64,000 bases of DNA from Microcaldota archaeon (GCA_018819225.1 JAHJQN010000004.1:130813-194812); one strand, 5' to 3'. Positions 18,437 through 27,096 are shown, counted from the first letter of the stretch. Numbers and translations: made by a program. Notes: generated from the sequence alone by a model not told the origin.

Positions 18437-18884
18437 AAAAGTCAAACGACTCTATCGATCCAAAGATCGCATGATCGCCGGTATTTGCGGAGGGATCGCC
18501 AAGTACTTGAATGTCGACGTTTCATTGATACGCATTTTATGGCTGATTTGGGTGCTGATGGGAGGAACCGGCCTGATCGCATACATCATCGCATGGATCA
18601 TCATTCCCGAAGAACCCAGCGGCCGCGTGAAATACGATCATGCCGGATTAAAACGTTTTGCCAAGGAAACGAAGAAAATGGCTGCGGAAATGGAGTCTAT
18701 AGAAGAGAAGCGAACGGATTACGGAGCGTTCTTTTTTGGGCTCGCATTCGTCGCCATTGGCGCAAGTCTTATCGCGCAACAATTTGGATACCTGCGCGAC
18801 GTCAATCTATGGGGGTTGTGGCCGGTGTTCATCATTATGCTGGGTTTAACCATGCTAGTAAATTTCGCGACGCGTTCCAGGTGA
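18429..18884 (+). CDS. PspC-domain membrane protein 2
   Basis: 151 aa. The N-terminal half repeats the PspC domain of the previous gene ([26 protein letters not shown]), a recent tandem duplication. After a charged linker (about 75-105) come two more helices similar to LiaF/DUF5668 membrane segments. ATG 18429 overlaps the first PspC gene. It probably works with its neighbours in envelope stress. Confidence 0.88.
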   Translation: MAEKVKRLYRSKDRMIAGICGGIAKYLNVDVSLIRILWLIWVLMGGTGLIAYIIAWIIIPEEPSGRVKYDHAGLKRFAKETKKMAAEMESIEEKRTDYGAFFFGLAFVAIGASLIAQQFGYLRDVNLWGLWPVFIIMLGLTMLVNFATRSR

Positions 18885-18889
18885 TACCG

Positions 18890-19060
18890 ATGAAAATGGG
18901 ATTTGGATTCTTTATAGGAGTTTTCCTCGTACTGTGGGGATTATTCGAGCTCGCGCGAAACTTCGGATATATTCCAAGAGAACTTAATTTTCCGTGGTTT
19001 GCCATCCTGTTAATCGCCATCGGGCTATCCATGGTGTTGAAACGTGTCAAACCCCTTTAA
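18890..19060 (+). CDS. Small LiaF-like membrane protein
   Basis: 56 aa starting MKMGFGFF with two hydrophobic helices (about 3-20 and 33-50), and RNFGYIPRELNFPWFAI between them. It matches the C-terminal helix pair of the preceding PspC protein ([19 protein letters not shown]). It is therefore a stand-alone copy of that DUF5668-type module, 5 nt downstream of it. Confidence 0.78.
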   Translation: MKMGFGFFIGVFLVLWGLFELARNFGYIPRELNFPWFAILLIAIGLSMVLKRVKPL

Positions 19061-19091
19061 ATTACGCATTCCATCGACACGTACTAAGGAC

Positions 19092-19211
19092 ATGCATTCC
19101 GAAGACTTGGACATTCCACGAACGCGTGCCCCGGAAATCCGATCGCAAGAAAGATCAAAACAGGATACGGATCGATTGCATCGTCGCCGTCATTCCCATC
19201 GAGAAGATTAG
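19092..19211 (+). CDS. Possible 39-aa hydrophilic peptide
   Basis: A short frame (MHSEDLDIPRTRAP...) preceded by AAGGA at about 19086-19090, ending in an Arg/His-rich tail. It follows the PspC set on the same strand and its stop touches the convergent lipoprotein stop. There is no homology to judge it by; the support is only the ribosome-binding site and position. It may be a chance frame. Confidence 0.3.
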   Translation: MHSEDLDIPRTRAPEIRSQERSKQDTDRLHRRRHSHRED

Positions 19212-20644
19212 TCATCCTTTCCGTCCTGGATAACGGACTCGACGTAAATGGGTGCCTCCGTTAATTCAATGTCTTGAGCGTCCATCATGCGTTCGACTCC
19301 CAAATGCGTCGTGACCAAAACACGACCCTCTAACTCTGAGGGAATTCGGTCGCCGGTTTCGCCCCACAGAACGTACGTTTTCCGATAAGCATCCTTTTCA
19401 AACACGTACTGATTCGCTTTGACTCGCCTCACGGATTGGAAGACGTTGAGTTTTTTTACCAACGTTTTAAGCGCTTTAAACACGGGACGACGTTGACCCC
19501 GACTTGTCACCAAGGCCTCGGATTGTTTCTCTTTCGTGTCCAAATCCATGGCTTGAATGCGTCGATAGAATACTTTTTCAGCATCCGCAGCAAACGCTTT
19601 CACAAACCCTTCGGTAAGAATCAGCGCTTGTTCCTCATCCGTAATAAAGTAATCCCGATATTGCGCTTCATCGGATGGCGGGAATTCTCCGCTTCCAATT
19701 GAGTATCCAGTCAGCCATGCTTCCTTGAACAGGTTCCGCGTGCGCAGGAAGTCGGAGAGCTCGCCTATGCGGCCGTCCTCGGCTTCGTTGAACGAATGCA
19801 ATGCCGCGATATCAAAATGGGTTTCAGCCCCTCCGGCCATGACATCCTGGAAATAACTGCGGTGTTCCGGCGAAAAACCAGCCATACTCCCCAAGAGAAT
19901 TTGACAATCCTCGCACGCTTCACGAATCGCCGAGGACGTTAACTCTAAAAGGGTCAGATAATCTTTCACGTCTCCTTTAAAGAACTGACGGGACGCCGTT
20001 CGGATCGAAGGTTCTGGAAACACTTCCCAGTATTTTACGGGCAGTTCGCGCGAGTTATTAGAATAACGCGAGACCGTCGCGCGAACGAATGCGTGATAAG
20101 CGGTTTGATTGCAGGGAAGACAGCGTTTGACCGCCAGGTTTCCAAACGAAGGCGTGTTGCATGAAACCGGTCGACACGCCACCTGATCCCAATCGGCAAA
20201 CGGCCATAAAATGCCTGCAATGATGAGATCGTTTTCAGCTGCTGCTTGAACGTATTCGTCGGCATCTGAAAAATCATAGGTTCCGGGTACGCGTTCAATG
20301 CGCTGCCAATTGAACGGGCCTTCGAACGGCCGATCCCAATGAATTCCCAGTTCTTTAGCGAAACGAAAATCAAGTTCGCCCATCGAATCGGAACCGCCTG
20401 CAGACATGACTCCAATACGCGCCTGCTCCAGTTCATGAAAACGTTCCGAAAAAGGCCAAGGAGTCGGGGAAGGCGATGCGGTTGCCGAAGGCGTCGGTGA
20501 AAACGTTGGAATCGTCGTAATGACGGGTCCTTCCGATGACACCGGCGTAGTCATTACCGTAGGAGTTGACTTGGCGTCTTGACCCGGCAACATGCAGCCC
20601 GCAAATATCAACGCAATAAAAATCAAGGGAAGAATCAAACGCAT
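19208..20644 (-). CDS. Lipoprotein with glycoside-hydrolase-like (TIM-barrel) domain
   Basis: 478 aa from ATG 20644. A lipobox signal (LIFIALIFAGC) is followed by a Ser/Thr/Pro linker (about 30-60). The folded domain shows FAKELGIHWDRPFEGPFNWQRIE, TYDFSDADEYVQAAAEN, IAGILWPFADWD and YWEVFPEP. This pattern, with an Asn/Glu-type W-E-x-x-P-E-P turn, resembles clan-A glycosidases (GH39/GH42-like). Catalytic Glu in VFPEPS is plausible but not proven. A surface-exposed sugar-processing or sugar-binding role is inferred. Confidence 0.68.
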   Translation of the reverse strand: MRLILPLIFIALIFAGCMLPGQDAKSTPTVMTTPVSSEGPVITTIPTFSPTPSATASPSPTPWPFSERFHELEQARIGVMSAGGSDSMGELDFRFAKELGIHWDRPFEGPFNWQRIERVPGTYDFSDADEYVQAAAENDLIIAGILWPFADWDQVACRPVSCNTPSFGNLAVKRCLPCNQTAYHAFVRATVSRYSNNSRELPVKYWEVFPEPSIRTASRQFFKGDVKDYLTLLELTSSAIREACEDCQILLGSMAGFSPEHRSYFQDVMAGGAETHFDIAALHSFNEAEDGRIGELSDFLRTRNLFKEAWLTGYSIGSGEFPPSDEAQYRDYFITDEEQALILTEGFVKAFAADAEKVFYRRIQAMDLDTKEKQSEALVTSRGQRRPVFKALKTLVKKLNVFQSVRRVKANQYVFEKDAYRKTYVLWGETGDRIPSELEGRVLVTTHLGVERMMDAQDIELTEAPIYVESVIQDGKDD

Positions 20645-20696
20645 GAACCTCGTAGAAGGCGGGAGGAATTTAAAGGCTTCGGACCTAATGCTTGGC

Positions 20697-20924
20697 ATGT
20701 GTTTGGCGATACCCGGAAAGATCGTGGCATTAAAGAACGAAGGTCGAACGGCCATCGTAAGTTATGGACGCGAGAAACGAGAAGCCGACAATTCGATCAC
20801 TCATTCGGTGGTGGGGGAATGGGTATTGGTGCAACAGCGCGTGGTCGTCGAAAAATTGACTGAACAAGATGCGGAAGAAGCATTAGCGGGTTGGAGACAC
20901 GTCACGGAAAACGAACGCGGTTGA
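20697..20924 (+). CDS. hypC: Hydrogenase maturation chaperone HypC
   Basis: 75 aa. The start MCLAIPGKIV is diagnostic: HypC/HybG family proteins keep the N-terminal Cys2 that holds the Fe(CN)2CO precursor for the large subunit. The rest (VGEWVLVQQRVVVEKLTEQDAEE) fits the beta-barrel and C-terminal helix. ATG 20697 is chosen because Cys must be residue 2; ATG 20688 is the only close rival. It overlaps the convergent downstream gene by 23 bp and belongs with the hydrogenase genes nearby. Confidence 0.95.
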   Translation: MCLAIPGKIVALKNEGRTAIVSYGREKREADNSITHSVVGEWVLVQQRVVVEKLTEQDAEEALAGWRHVTENERG

Positions 20925-21636
20925 TCCGTTGCATGTTTTCATCCGTGTAATATTGCAGGCGCTTCACCTCCTCGAATGAAAGGGTTTCAACGGCTTCGTT
21001 CCAGTGAATGGAGATCCAATCGCCTTCGCGCGGATTAGGCAAACGTCCTTGCTGGACTTCGCGAACCATTTCACCAATGGAAAAACCGCGTTCATTCACG
21101 CTTAACCACGTCCCTTTTACCGTCAAATTCTCGTCGTGAATGGATTCGACGCGCCCCGCGTGAATCAAACAGTTATTCAAGTGCGCTTGAATGGGAGCGA
21201 CTTTCGACGTCATGAAATTAATGTAGAGAACATGAAACGCGTGATTGGGAAACAAGGATTCTTTCAATTTCGAGGCCTTCTCCTCCGCAACGCGTTTTGG
21301 CAATAACCGCGGGGCACCCAATTGATCACGGATCATGCGTTGCAATTGAGATAGCGAAATGGCGTCCAGCAACGCGTTTCCGATCCAATACGCTTCAATG
21401 ACCTCCGAATCTAACGGATCGCGCCCATTGGAATGTGCAATCAGCGTCAAATAAGCGTACAACCCCTCAAACGAAGGGAATAAGGAGCGAACCGTGTTTG
21501 CATTTTGTTCGGAAGGCTTTTCAAGAAAGGCTTGAAATGACTTGAATGCGTCCTGCGCTCCACAATACTCTTTTTTGTTCGTAATGAACGCGTAACGGCA
21601 AGCGCGTTTCAACGCTTCAAGACCGTTTTCCGGCAA
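20902..21636 (-). CDS. Hydrogenase-neighbourhood protein of unknown function
   Basis: 244 aa, soluble and mostly helical. The stretch NHAFHVLYINFMTSKVAPIQAHLNNCLI followed by GRVESI and WLSVNERGFSIGE resembles a family that I recall sits beside [NiFe]-hydrogenase genes (DUF6390-like). That assignment is from memory of the pattern. It lies between hypC and the EamA transporter and overlaps the transporter gene by 20 bp, so it is co-transcribed with it. A role in hydrogenase maturation or regulation is inferred only from context. Confidence 0.72.
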   Translation of the reverse strand: MPENGLEALKRACRYAFITNKKEYCGAQDAFKSFQAFLEKPSEQNANTVRSLFPSFEGLYAYLTLIAHSNGRDPLDSEVIEAYWIGNALLDAISLSQLQRMIRDQLGAPRLLPKRVAEEKASKLKESLFPNHAFHVLYINFMTSKVAPIQAHLNNCLIHAGRVESIHDENLTVKGTWLSVNERGFSIGEMVREVQQGRLPNPREGDWISIHWNEAVETLSFEEVKRLQYYTDENMQRINRVRFP

Positions 21637-22534
21637 GAATAAGACCCGGATTCTTCAATGAGTTGAACAACGCAGAGATTCCGACGACGGTGATAGCACC
21701 CGTAACCATTAACAGCAACCCAATGCCTTTCTCCAAGGAAACCGTCTGGCCGAGGAATGCGAAAGAGAGCATGGCGGTAATGGGTTGACCGAGCATGAGA
21801 ATCGCGGTAGCCATACTCACCCGGATGTACTTCAACCCCGTATACCAGAATAAAACGAATAGCGTCAAGAAAGCGGTGGTCAGGAATACCCATTGCCATT
21901 GCATGACGGATAAGGCCCCAACACCCGCCCATTTTCCGGTCAACGCCAAGTATCCCAATAGGAAGAGCGATCCGAAGAACATGCGTCCAAACGCCACGAT
22001 GCGTCCGTTCAGGCGAGAGAGCACGTGCTTTGCCCACACGTTATCCGATGCCCAGAGAACCGTAGCCAATAGAATCATGGCATCCGCCATCGAGAACGCC
22101 GCAAGATCCGAGAAAAAGAAGAAGTTGCCAAGAAGTAACAAAGCCGCTCCGGCTGCAAAGCGTACATCAAGCTTTTCCTTCAAGAATATGACTGCGAGAA
22201 AAGACGCCCAAATGAATAACGTTTTGTGAATGAATCCCGCATTAACAGCCGTCGTCTGCTGGAGAGCATTAAAGAACAACAGAAACGGAAGAAAACCGCC
22301 AATAAAACCAATTCCGACGAGTGATATCCACTGACGCCCAGAAATCGCCTGCAGGTCCCTCCATTCCCTTAACAAGAACAGTACGGATAGCAGGAAAACG
22401 GCCACCAAGCCATTCTTGAGAAAGGTGAATAAGGATGCATCAAACCCCCCAACCGCAAATTGATTCAGGAAAATAGATACTCCCGAAATGAACGCAGTAA
22501 TCAACGCGAAAACGATTCCCTTGGATTCCGACAT
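21617..22534 (-). CDS. EamA/DMT-family transporter
   Basis: 305 aa with ten hydrophobic helices arranged as two EamA repeats (about 1-140 and 150-295). Motifs include GFIGGFLPFLLFFNALQQTTAVNAGFIHKT in repeat one and ILMLGQPITAMLSFAFLGQTVSLEKGIG, with a conserved Pro, in repeat two. A drug/metabolite exporter is likely; the substrate is unknown. Its 3' end overlaps the next gene by 20 bp. It is divergent from the hydrogenase maturation protease gene. Confidence 0.9.
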   Translation of the reverse strand: MSESKGIVFALITAFISGVSIFLNQFAVGGFDASLFTFLKNGLVAVFLLSVLFLLREWRDLQAISGRQWISLVGIGFIGGFLPFLLFFNALQQTTAVNAGFIHKTLFIWASFLAVIFLKEKLDVRFAAGAALLLLGNFFFFSDLAAFSMADAMILLATVLWASDNVWAKHVLSRLNGRIVAFGRMFFGSLFLLGYLALTGKWAGVGALSVMQWQWVFLTTAFLTLFVLFWYTGLKYIRVSMATAILMLGQPITAMLSFAFLGQTVSLEKGIGLLLMVTGAITVVGISALFNSLKNPGLILAGKRS

Positions 22535-22591
22535 GCCATACCCCTCCGCACGAGCACGGTATTAAAATAACGAGGGAATAAAAGGCTTTTC

Positions 22592-23002
22592 ATGAAACGT
22601 AAAACCGTATTGGTTTTCGGGAATCCGTTAGTGGAAAACGACGCATTAGCCTTGAAAATCATGCCCGCACTCCAAAAAGAGTTTCCCGAAATTGAATTTA
22701 AGGAGTTCGATACCGCGGAAGATTTGGAAAAAGAGGGCCGTACCCTTCTCATATTGGACGTGGTGGAAGGATTGGAGACCGCGAAATGCATTTCAAATTT
22801 CGAGCAACTGCACACGCAAACCGTGTACTCATTACACGATTTTGACTTGGGAGTCACATTAAAACTTCTAAAAAAATTGGAGATCTTGGACGCATTTACG
22901 GTTTTTGGCCTGCCCATGAATGCGCGCCCAGACGACGCCCTTAAACAAGTGATTCCCTTGATCAAGTCCAGTTTACTTTCAGAAAGTGAGACGCGCAACT
23001 GA
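22592..23002 (+). CDS. [NiFe]-hydrogenase maturation endopeptidase
   Basis: 136 aa. VLVFGNPLVENDALALKIMPAL carries the family's GNPxxxxD motif (Ni-sensing acidic residue), the central Asp is in LLILDVVEG, and HDFDLG has the conserved His. These residues bind the nickel of the immature large subunit, after which the protease clips its C-terminal tail. The 3' end overlaps the convergent large-subunit gene by 41 bp, so enzyme and substrate genes meet tail to tail. Confidence 0.9.
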   Translation: MKRKTVLVFGNPLVENDALALKIMPALQKEFPEIEFKEFDTAEDLEKEGRTLLILDVVEGLETAKCISNFEQLHTQTVYSLHDFDLGVTLKLLKKLEILDAFTVFGLPMNARPDDALKQVIPLIKSSLLSESETRN

Positions 23003-24257
23003 AGCACGGATCGTATGCTCGAATCAATTTTTCCATTTCGAACGTGATTTTCTCCTTGCTCTTATCCAGATGCTCCGTCACCAACAACTTCAAATCATCC
23101 TCCATATTGATTTGATTCTGGGCCGAAGGCGTCACAATGTTCGCGTATTGAATGGAACCGTCGGGTTTGATGGAAACCATGTAGTAGAGATTGCCGCGCG
23201 GCGCTTCAATGACCGCAACCCCCGTTGAATCCGTGTTCTTCGGTAAAGGAGCCGGTTGCACCGCCGCTTCCTTCTTGAAATCAGCGCCTTCCAGAATATC
23301 CAGGGCGTGGTCAATGCCGTGTAAAATCTCAATGCCTTGCGCCAAATTGTTATGAAAAATATTATTGGACGGAAACACGCTGATGAATTTCTTCGCGTCC
23401 CTGATCGTATGGGGATGCAACGCCGCACGATTCAAGTTCATGCGCGGCAACGCCCCGACCATGTAATCCATTCCCTCAAATTCATATCCGGCGGATTGCG
23501 AGTACGGAATGACGACGCGCGTCAAATGCTCTCCGTAATGCTCTTCATGAACGCACAATCCTCGCGAGCTATGAATCATTCCATCCAAATAATCGTATTG
23601 ATCGGATACGAGCGCCACGTTGTGCGTCGTCCTCCGGAAATCGAACGGACAATCCAAGTAAATTTGAAGCAGATCCAGCACGTACGGGCGCACGTCCCTC
23701 AATTCCTTAATAACGGGTTGGATTTGTTCGGTAGTCGGTGCGACCGAATACCCGCCCACTTGGGAATAAATGCCGTGTATGGCGCGCCCGAGAATCATTT
23801 TTGACAACGCGTTTCCGGCACTTTTTACGTGAAACGCTTGGTGAAGCAGCTCCTTTTCCGGCCCTTCCAGATCCAGGACCGAATCTTTTCCCAACACGTC
23901 CGGAAGCGAAAACAAGTACAAGTGCATGGCATGATCCCGAATCATGAGCCCATCCATAGTCAATTGACGAAAGAGGCGCGATTGATCCGATATCGTGATA
24001 TCCACCGCCTTTTCAACGGCTTCCAAAGAACAATTCAAATGAGCCACGCTACAGGTCCCACAAATACGGGAAACGAGTTGGGGCACCGTATGAAAGGGTC
24101 GGCCGCGCACCGCCTGTTCGTAAAATCGCTTGTTTTCATTTACTTTCAGCTTAACTTCCTGCACTTCCCCGCTTCGAATCTTCACATCGATTTCCGCGTG
24201 CCCTTCAATCTTGCTGATCTGATCAATCGTGATATCCAAATCCTGTTGATGCGACAA
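22962..24257 (-). CDS. [NiFe]-hydrogenase large (alpha) subunit, group 3-like
   Basis: 431 aa. The L1 motif RICGTCSVAH (Cys66, Cys69) and L2 motif DPCFSCASH (Cys418, Cys421) supply the four Ni-Fe ligands. After His424 only seven residues remain (FLKVNWT), the tail expected to be removed by the protease encoded opposite. The overall form matches cytosolic group 3b/3d (sulfhydrogenase alpha-like) enzymes. The start is TTG 24257, one nucleotide after the small-subunit stop. No diaphorase subunits are nearby, so the electron partner is unclear. Confidence 0.95.
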   Translation of the reverse strand: MSHQQDLDITIDQISKIEGHAEIDVKIRSGEVQEVKLKVNENKRFYEQAVRGRPFHTVPQLVSRICGTCSVAHLNCSLEAVEKAVDITISDQSRLFRQLTMDGLMIRDHAMHLYLFSLPDVLGKDSVLDLEGPEKELLHQAFHVKSAGNALSKMILGRAIHGIYSQVGGYSVAPTTEQIQPVIKELRDVRPYVLDLLQIYLDCPFDFRRTTHNVALVSDQYDYLDGMIHSSRGLCVHEEHYGEHLTRVVIPYSQSAGYEFEGMDYMVGALPRMNLNRAALHPHTIRDAKKFISVFPSNNIFHNNLAQGIEILHGIDHALDILEGADFKKEAAVQPAPLPKNTDSTGVAVIEAPRGNLYYMVSIKPDGSIQYANIVTPSAQNQINMEDDLKLLVTEHLDKSKEKITFEMEKLIRAYDPCFSCASHFLKVNWT

Positions 24258-24258
24258 A

Positions 24259-24738
24259 TTACGTCACCCCGAACTCCTTCAAATAATTCTCCATCACTTT
24301 AACGAACGTCGGCTCAATAATCGGGCACCCCGGAACCACGGCATCCACCCTAACGAACGCGTTCAAAGGCTGCACCTTCTCCAAGTGCTGGAATTGTTGT
24401 AAAATGGGCCGAATTTCCTCGCGCGTTGCCTCATCAAAAAAGTTGCGATGATTGGAAGGCGCTCCGCTGATCGCGCACGTGCCAATGGCAACCACTTTCT
24501 TTGAATTCTCGCGAATCTCCAAAAGCTTTCTCCGGTCTTTATCGGAAGCAATCGCGCCTTCGACAAAAGAAACATCAATATCCGCCATATCGTTCTTGTT
24601 TCGCAAAACGCGAGCATGCACGAAATCAACCTTGTCCGCCCAATCCCTGATCTTGTAATTGAGGATTTCAACGAACGTAATAACGCATCCTTCATCCCCC
24701 GTAAACGAGAAGATGCCCACCCGCAGTTTCTTGCCCAT
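24259..24738 (-). CDS. [NiFe]-hydrogenase small (delta) subunit
   Basis: 159 aa from ATG 24738 (MGKKLRVGIFSF). It binds the proximal Fe-S cluster. The expected C-x2-C at the N-terminus reads TGDEGC, so Asp15 replaces the first Cys while Cys18 is kept. The other ligands are in GTCAISGAP and VPGCPII. The length matches delta subunits that carry one cluster. It is followed directly by the large subunit and preceded by nucS (43 nt). An Asp-ligated or [3Fe-4S] proximal cluster is possible. Confidence 0.92.
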   Translation of the reverse strand: MGKKLRVGIFSFTGDEGCVITFVEILNYKIRDWADKVDFVHARVLRNKNDMADIDVSFVEGAIASDKDRRKLLEIRENSKKVVAIGTCAISGAPSNHRNFFDEATREEIRPILQQFQHLEKVQPLNAFVRVDAVVPGCPIIEPTFVKVMENYLKEFGVT

Positions 24739-24781
24739 GCGAAACGAACAACGCGAGCCTAAAAAAAGGTTTCCATTCTTT

Positions 24782-25558
24782 TCATTCAAAAAACGCGTCC
24801 ATGGTTTTCTGCTTCCTTTGGAGACCCTTGATTTTCGCCGAAGGATTCCGGATTTCGTACTCCAGTTTAAAGTATTCCAATCCGGAATGCTCCAACATCT
24901 TCAAGGCATTCGGCGTCACGTGCGGGGAACACAAGATGCCGCGAACGTGTTTCCCTTTGCGCTTGGACAGCTCCTGCACGTATCGCGATAACTGAGACAC
25001 GGCATCCAATCCGGCCTCGCGACGCTTGACTTCGATAACGACCAAATTCCGATCACGATCCTCCGCCAGAATGTCAATCGTGCCCTTACGCATCTCGGAT
25101 TCCTGTTGAAGCGGGATTAAACCCTTCTCGATGAGATGAAGATCCTGCATCAACAAATCGGATAACTCTCTCTCCGAACCAAACAATTTGAGCTTCTGGT
25201 CGTCCTTCAATGAAAACGCGTGCGCGGAATACACGTTAAAAAAGTGCACATCAATTCGTTCATTCAAACCCGTCCGCTTCTTACGAACCGCGGATATGAC
25301 CAGCGCTTCCTCCCCGTTTTCCCTTGAAATTCGGGTCGAAACCACCGCACCCGGGCCTTGATAATTGATGGCCGTCATCCCCTGGGTTTGATGCACTAAA
25401 AACGTGCCGTCATTCTTGATGAGTACGACGCGATCCCCTTCCGACAGCTTCGAGGCCGCTCGACCTTCATAACGGACCCGACAGCTCCCCACCAGTAAAG
25501 TAAACGCGCCCTCCTCTAAAGCGCTATTAACGACTCGCTGGGCCTCCATCAATTCCAT
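24782..25558 (-). CDS. nucS: Mismatch-specific endonuclease NucS/EndoMS
   Basis: 258 aa from ATG 25558 (25570 and 25549 are alternatives). The N-terminal DNA-binding half is followed by the RecB-like nuclease core GTIDILAEDRDRNLVVIEVKR, with the D...ExK catalytic set, and QLSRYVQEL. The last residues QKTMDAFF form a PIP box (Q-x2-M-x2-FF) for binding the PCNA clamp. NucS cuts both strands at mismatches and replaces MutSL in many archaea. It lies 14 nt after the PfpI gene and before the hydrogenase genes on the same strand. Confidence 0.94.
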   Translation of the reverse strand: MELMEAQRVVNSALEEGAFTLLVGSCRVRYEGRAASKLSEGDRVVLIKNDGTFLVHQTQGMTAINYQGPGAVVSTRISRENGEEALVISAVRKKRTGLNERIDVHFFNVYSAHAFSLKDDQKLKLFGSERELSDLLMQDLHLIEKGLIPLQQESEMRKGTIDILAEDRDRNLVVIEVKRREAGLDAVSQLSRYVQELSKRKGKHVRGILCSPHVTPNALKMLEHSGLEYFKLEYEIRNPSAKIKGLQRKQKTMDAFFE

Positions 25559-25572
25559 AAATAAAAACAAAT

Positions 25573-26079
25573 CTAGTTCAATAGCAATTTGGAAATGGCT
25601 TCACCAAAATCCTTGGCCGCCTTCGGGCCGTTTGCCGTGACAATCATTCCATCCACCGTTACCGGCGCTCCCGTATACTCCGCGCCCTTTTCTTTCAAAC
25701 GCGGGGCCTCACTTTCGAAACACGTGGCTTGTTTTCCCGCCAACACACCCGCGTTCGCCAACGTAACCGGCGCAATGCATATGGCCGCCGTCGGTTTGCC
25801 CGCTCTCGAAAACGCGCGACAAAGATCATGCGCACGAGCGTCATTAAAGTAAATGCTGGCTCCCGCGCCGCCCACAAAAACAACGGCATCATATTTTTCC
25901 GTTTGGACGTCCACGAACATCACGTCCGTAGACACCCGCTGGCCAAACTTGCTCGTGGACATGCGCTCGTACGAAGTCGTCACCACTCGAAAACCGCGGT
26001 TTTCAAAGACTTGCTTTGGATGAAAATATTCCTCATCCCGAAAATTCTTAGTGGAAATGACCATCAGAATTGTTTTCAT
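25573..26079 (-). CDS. DJ-1/PfpI-family protein
   Basis: 168 aa from ATG 26079 (MKTILMV); the frame is open further upstream, but that part is not family-like. KNFRDEEYFHP holds the conserved Glu, VFVGGAGASIYF is the strand-turn before the elbow, and TAAICIAPVTLA has the nucleophile Cys. The usual His after Cys is Ile, as in chaperone-type members. It is an intracellular glyoxalase/deglycase or chaperone-like protein; PfpI protease activity is unlikely without the His. It heads the nucS-hydrogenase gene string. Confidence 0.88.
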   Translation of the reverse strand: MKTILMVISTKNFRDEEYFHPKQVFENRGFRVVTTSYERMSTSKFGQRVSTDVMFVDVQTEKYDAVVFVGGAGASIYFNDARAHDLCRAFSRAGKPTAAICIAPVTLANAGVLAGKQATCFESEAPRLKEKGAEYTGAPVTVDGMIVTANGPKAAKDFGEAISKLLLN

Positions 26080-26208
26080 TTTGGCGACTACCTTCCATGC
26101 GTTACACGGAGAAATTAGGCTGAGAAGTATAAAAAAGAGTTCGGTTGATCCCGAGCAGCCAACACAAGCCATTAATACTGGTCCAGCCATAATCATTAAG
26201 TGAATACT

Positions 26209-26490
26209 ATGAAAACCGAATGCGACCACATTAAAGAAAACTCGGATCTTCCCAAAAAAAAGCGCGAATGCAACGAATGCGTGAAGGAGGGGGCGCAATG
26301 GACGTCATTACGCCAATGCCTGACCTGCGGTCACGTGGGCTGCTGTGATTCTTCCGAAAAGAAACACGCCACCAAACACTTTCATGACCTTCGGCATCCC
26401 GTCATGCAATCATACGAAAAAGGCGATTCGTGGAAGTACTGCTATGTCCACCAAGATTTTGTTAATGCGAAATACGATACGAAATTTTGA
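26209..26490 (+). CDS. UBP-type zinc-finger protein
   Basis: 93 aa from ATG 26209 (MKTECDHIKE). It is essentially a single ZnF-UBP domain: CDHI, CNECV, WTSLRQCLTCGHVGCCDSS, HATKHFHDLRHPVMQSYE and WKYCYVHQDF. The Cys/His array binds two or three zincs. In eukaryotes the domain grips the C-terminus of ubiquitin; stand-alone versions are common in prokaryotes, with unknown partners. It is divergent from the PfpI gene. Confidence 0.9.
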   Translation: MKTECDHIKENSDLPKKKRECNECVKEGAQWTSLRQCLTCGHVGCCDSSEKKHATKHFHDLRHPVMQSYEKGDSWKYCYVHQDFVNAKYDTKF

Positions 26491-26547
26491 AGCCTAAACC
26501 GCATCCATATATTCCCGAGCCGCTTGGTATGGCTCGGTGATTCAGGC

Positions 26548-26937
26548 ATGGATAGGGTTACGCACTTCGATGTCCCAGTAAACGACGTAAAACGCGCCAA
26601 GCAATTCTATGCGGAAGCGTTTCAGTGGCAATGTTCGGATGTTCCCGGAATGGGGTATACGATGATTACCACTACCGCAGTGGATGATCAGCAAATGCCT
26701 AAACAACCGGGCGCCATCAATGGAGGAATGTTCAAGCGAAACAAGGAGCATCCGGTCCAGAATGTTACCGCGGTGGTCGCCGTGGATAACCTAGAGGAAA
26801 AAATGAAGGCCGTTGAAGCGGCCGGGGGAAAAATCCTTGCGCCCGTTCAAAAAGTGGGCGAAATGGGTTTGCATGCGCTGGTCGAGGATACCGAAGGAAA
26901 TACTTTCGGAATTTGGCAATCCATCAAGAAAGGATAG
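26548..26937 (+). CDS. Glyoxalase/VOC-superfamily protein
   Basis: 129 aa from ATG 26548 (MDRVTHFDVPVND). Two beta-alpha-beta-beta-beta modules are visible: THFDVPVNDVKRAKQFYAEAF and VTAVVAVDNLEEKMKAVEAAGGKIL, with the end VEDTEGNTFGIWQ. His and Glu positions typical of VOC metal sites are partly present (His6, Glu in EDTEGN). Substrate unknown. An earlier in-frame GTG/ATG (26524) is less family-like. Confidence 0.88.
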   Translation: MDRVTHFDVPVNDVKRAKQFYAEAFQWQCSDVPGMGYTMITTTAVDDQQMPKQPGAINGGMFKRNKEHPVQNVTAVVAVDNLEEKMKAVEAAGGKILAPVQKVGEMGLHALVEDTEGNTFGIWQSIKKG

Positions 26938-26947
26938 ACGGCGTCCA

Positions 26948-27094
26948 TTAAATGTATCCGTGCATGGACGCATACAATAATACGCCGATCAGGAAAAATG
27001 TGCCTCCCCAATACGTATTCCCTTGACTCAAAAGCCACGCTCCCATTCCTAACGCGACAAATTCCACGTAAAAAAATTCAGCGTGAGCCCGCAA
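26948..27094 (-). CDS. Small membrane protein coupled to FTR1
   Basis: 48 aa, starting at TTG 27094, two nucleotides after the FTR1 stop. It has two short hydrophobic stretches (FFYVEFVALGMGAWLL and GGTFFLIGVLLYASM) separated by SQGNTYW. This is too short for most gene finders but is placed for translational coupling. It may be an accessory of the iron permease. The TTG start and lack of known homologues keep confidence moderate. Confidence 0.5.
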   Translation of the reverse strand: MRAHAEFFYVEFVALGMGAWLLSQGNTYWGGTFFLIGVLLYASMHGYI

Positions 27095-27096
27095 TG

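Noticed and set aside
25573..26298. Longer PfpI protein starting at 26298 with extra membrane segments
   Set aside because: The family begins at MKTILMV (26079) and the upstream part overlaps the divergent zinc-finger gene.
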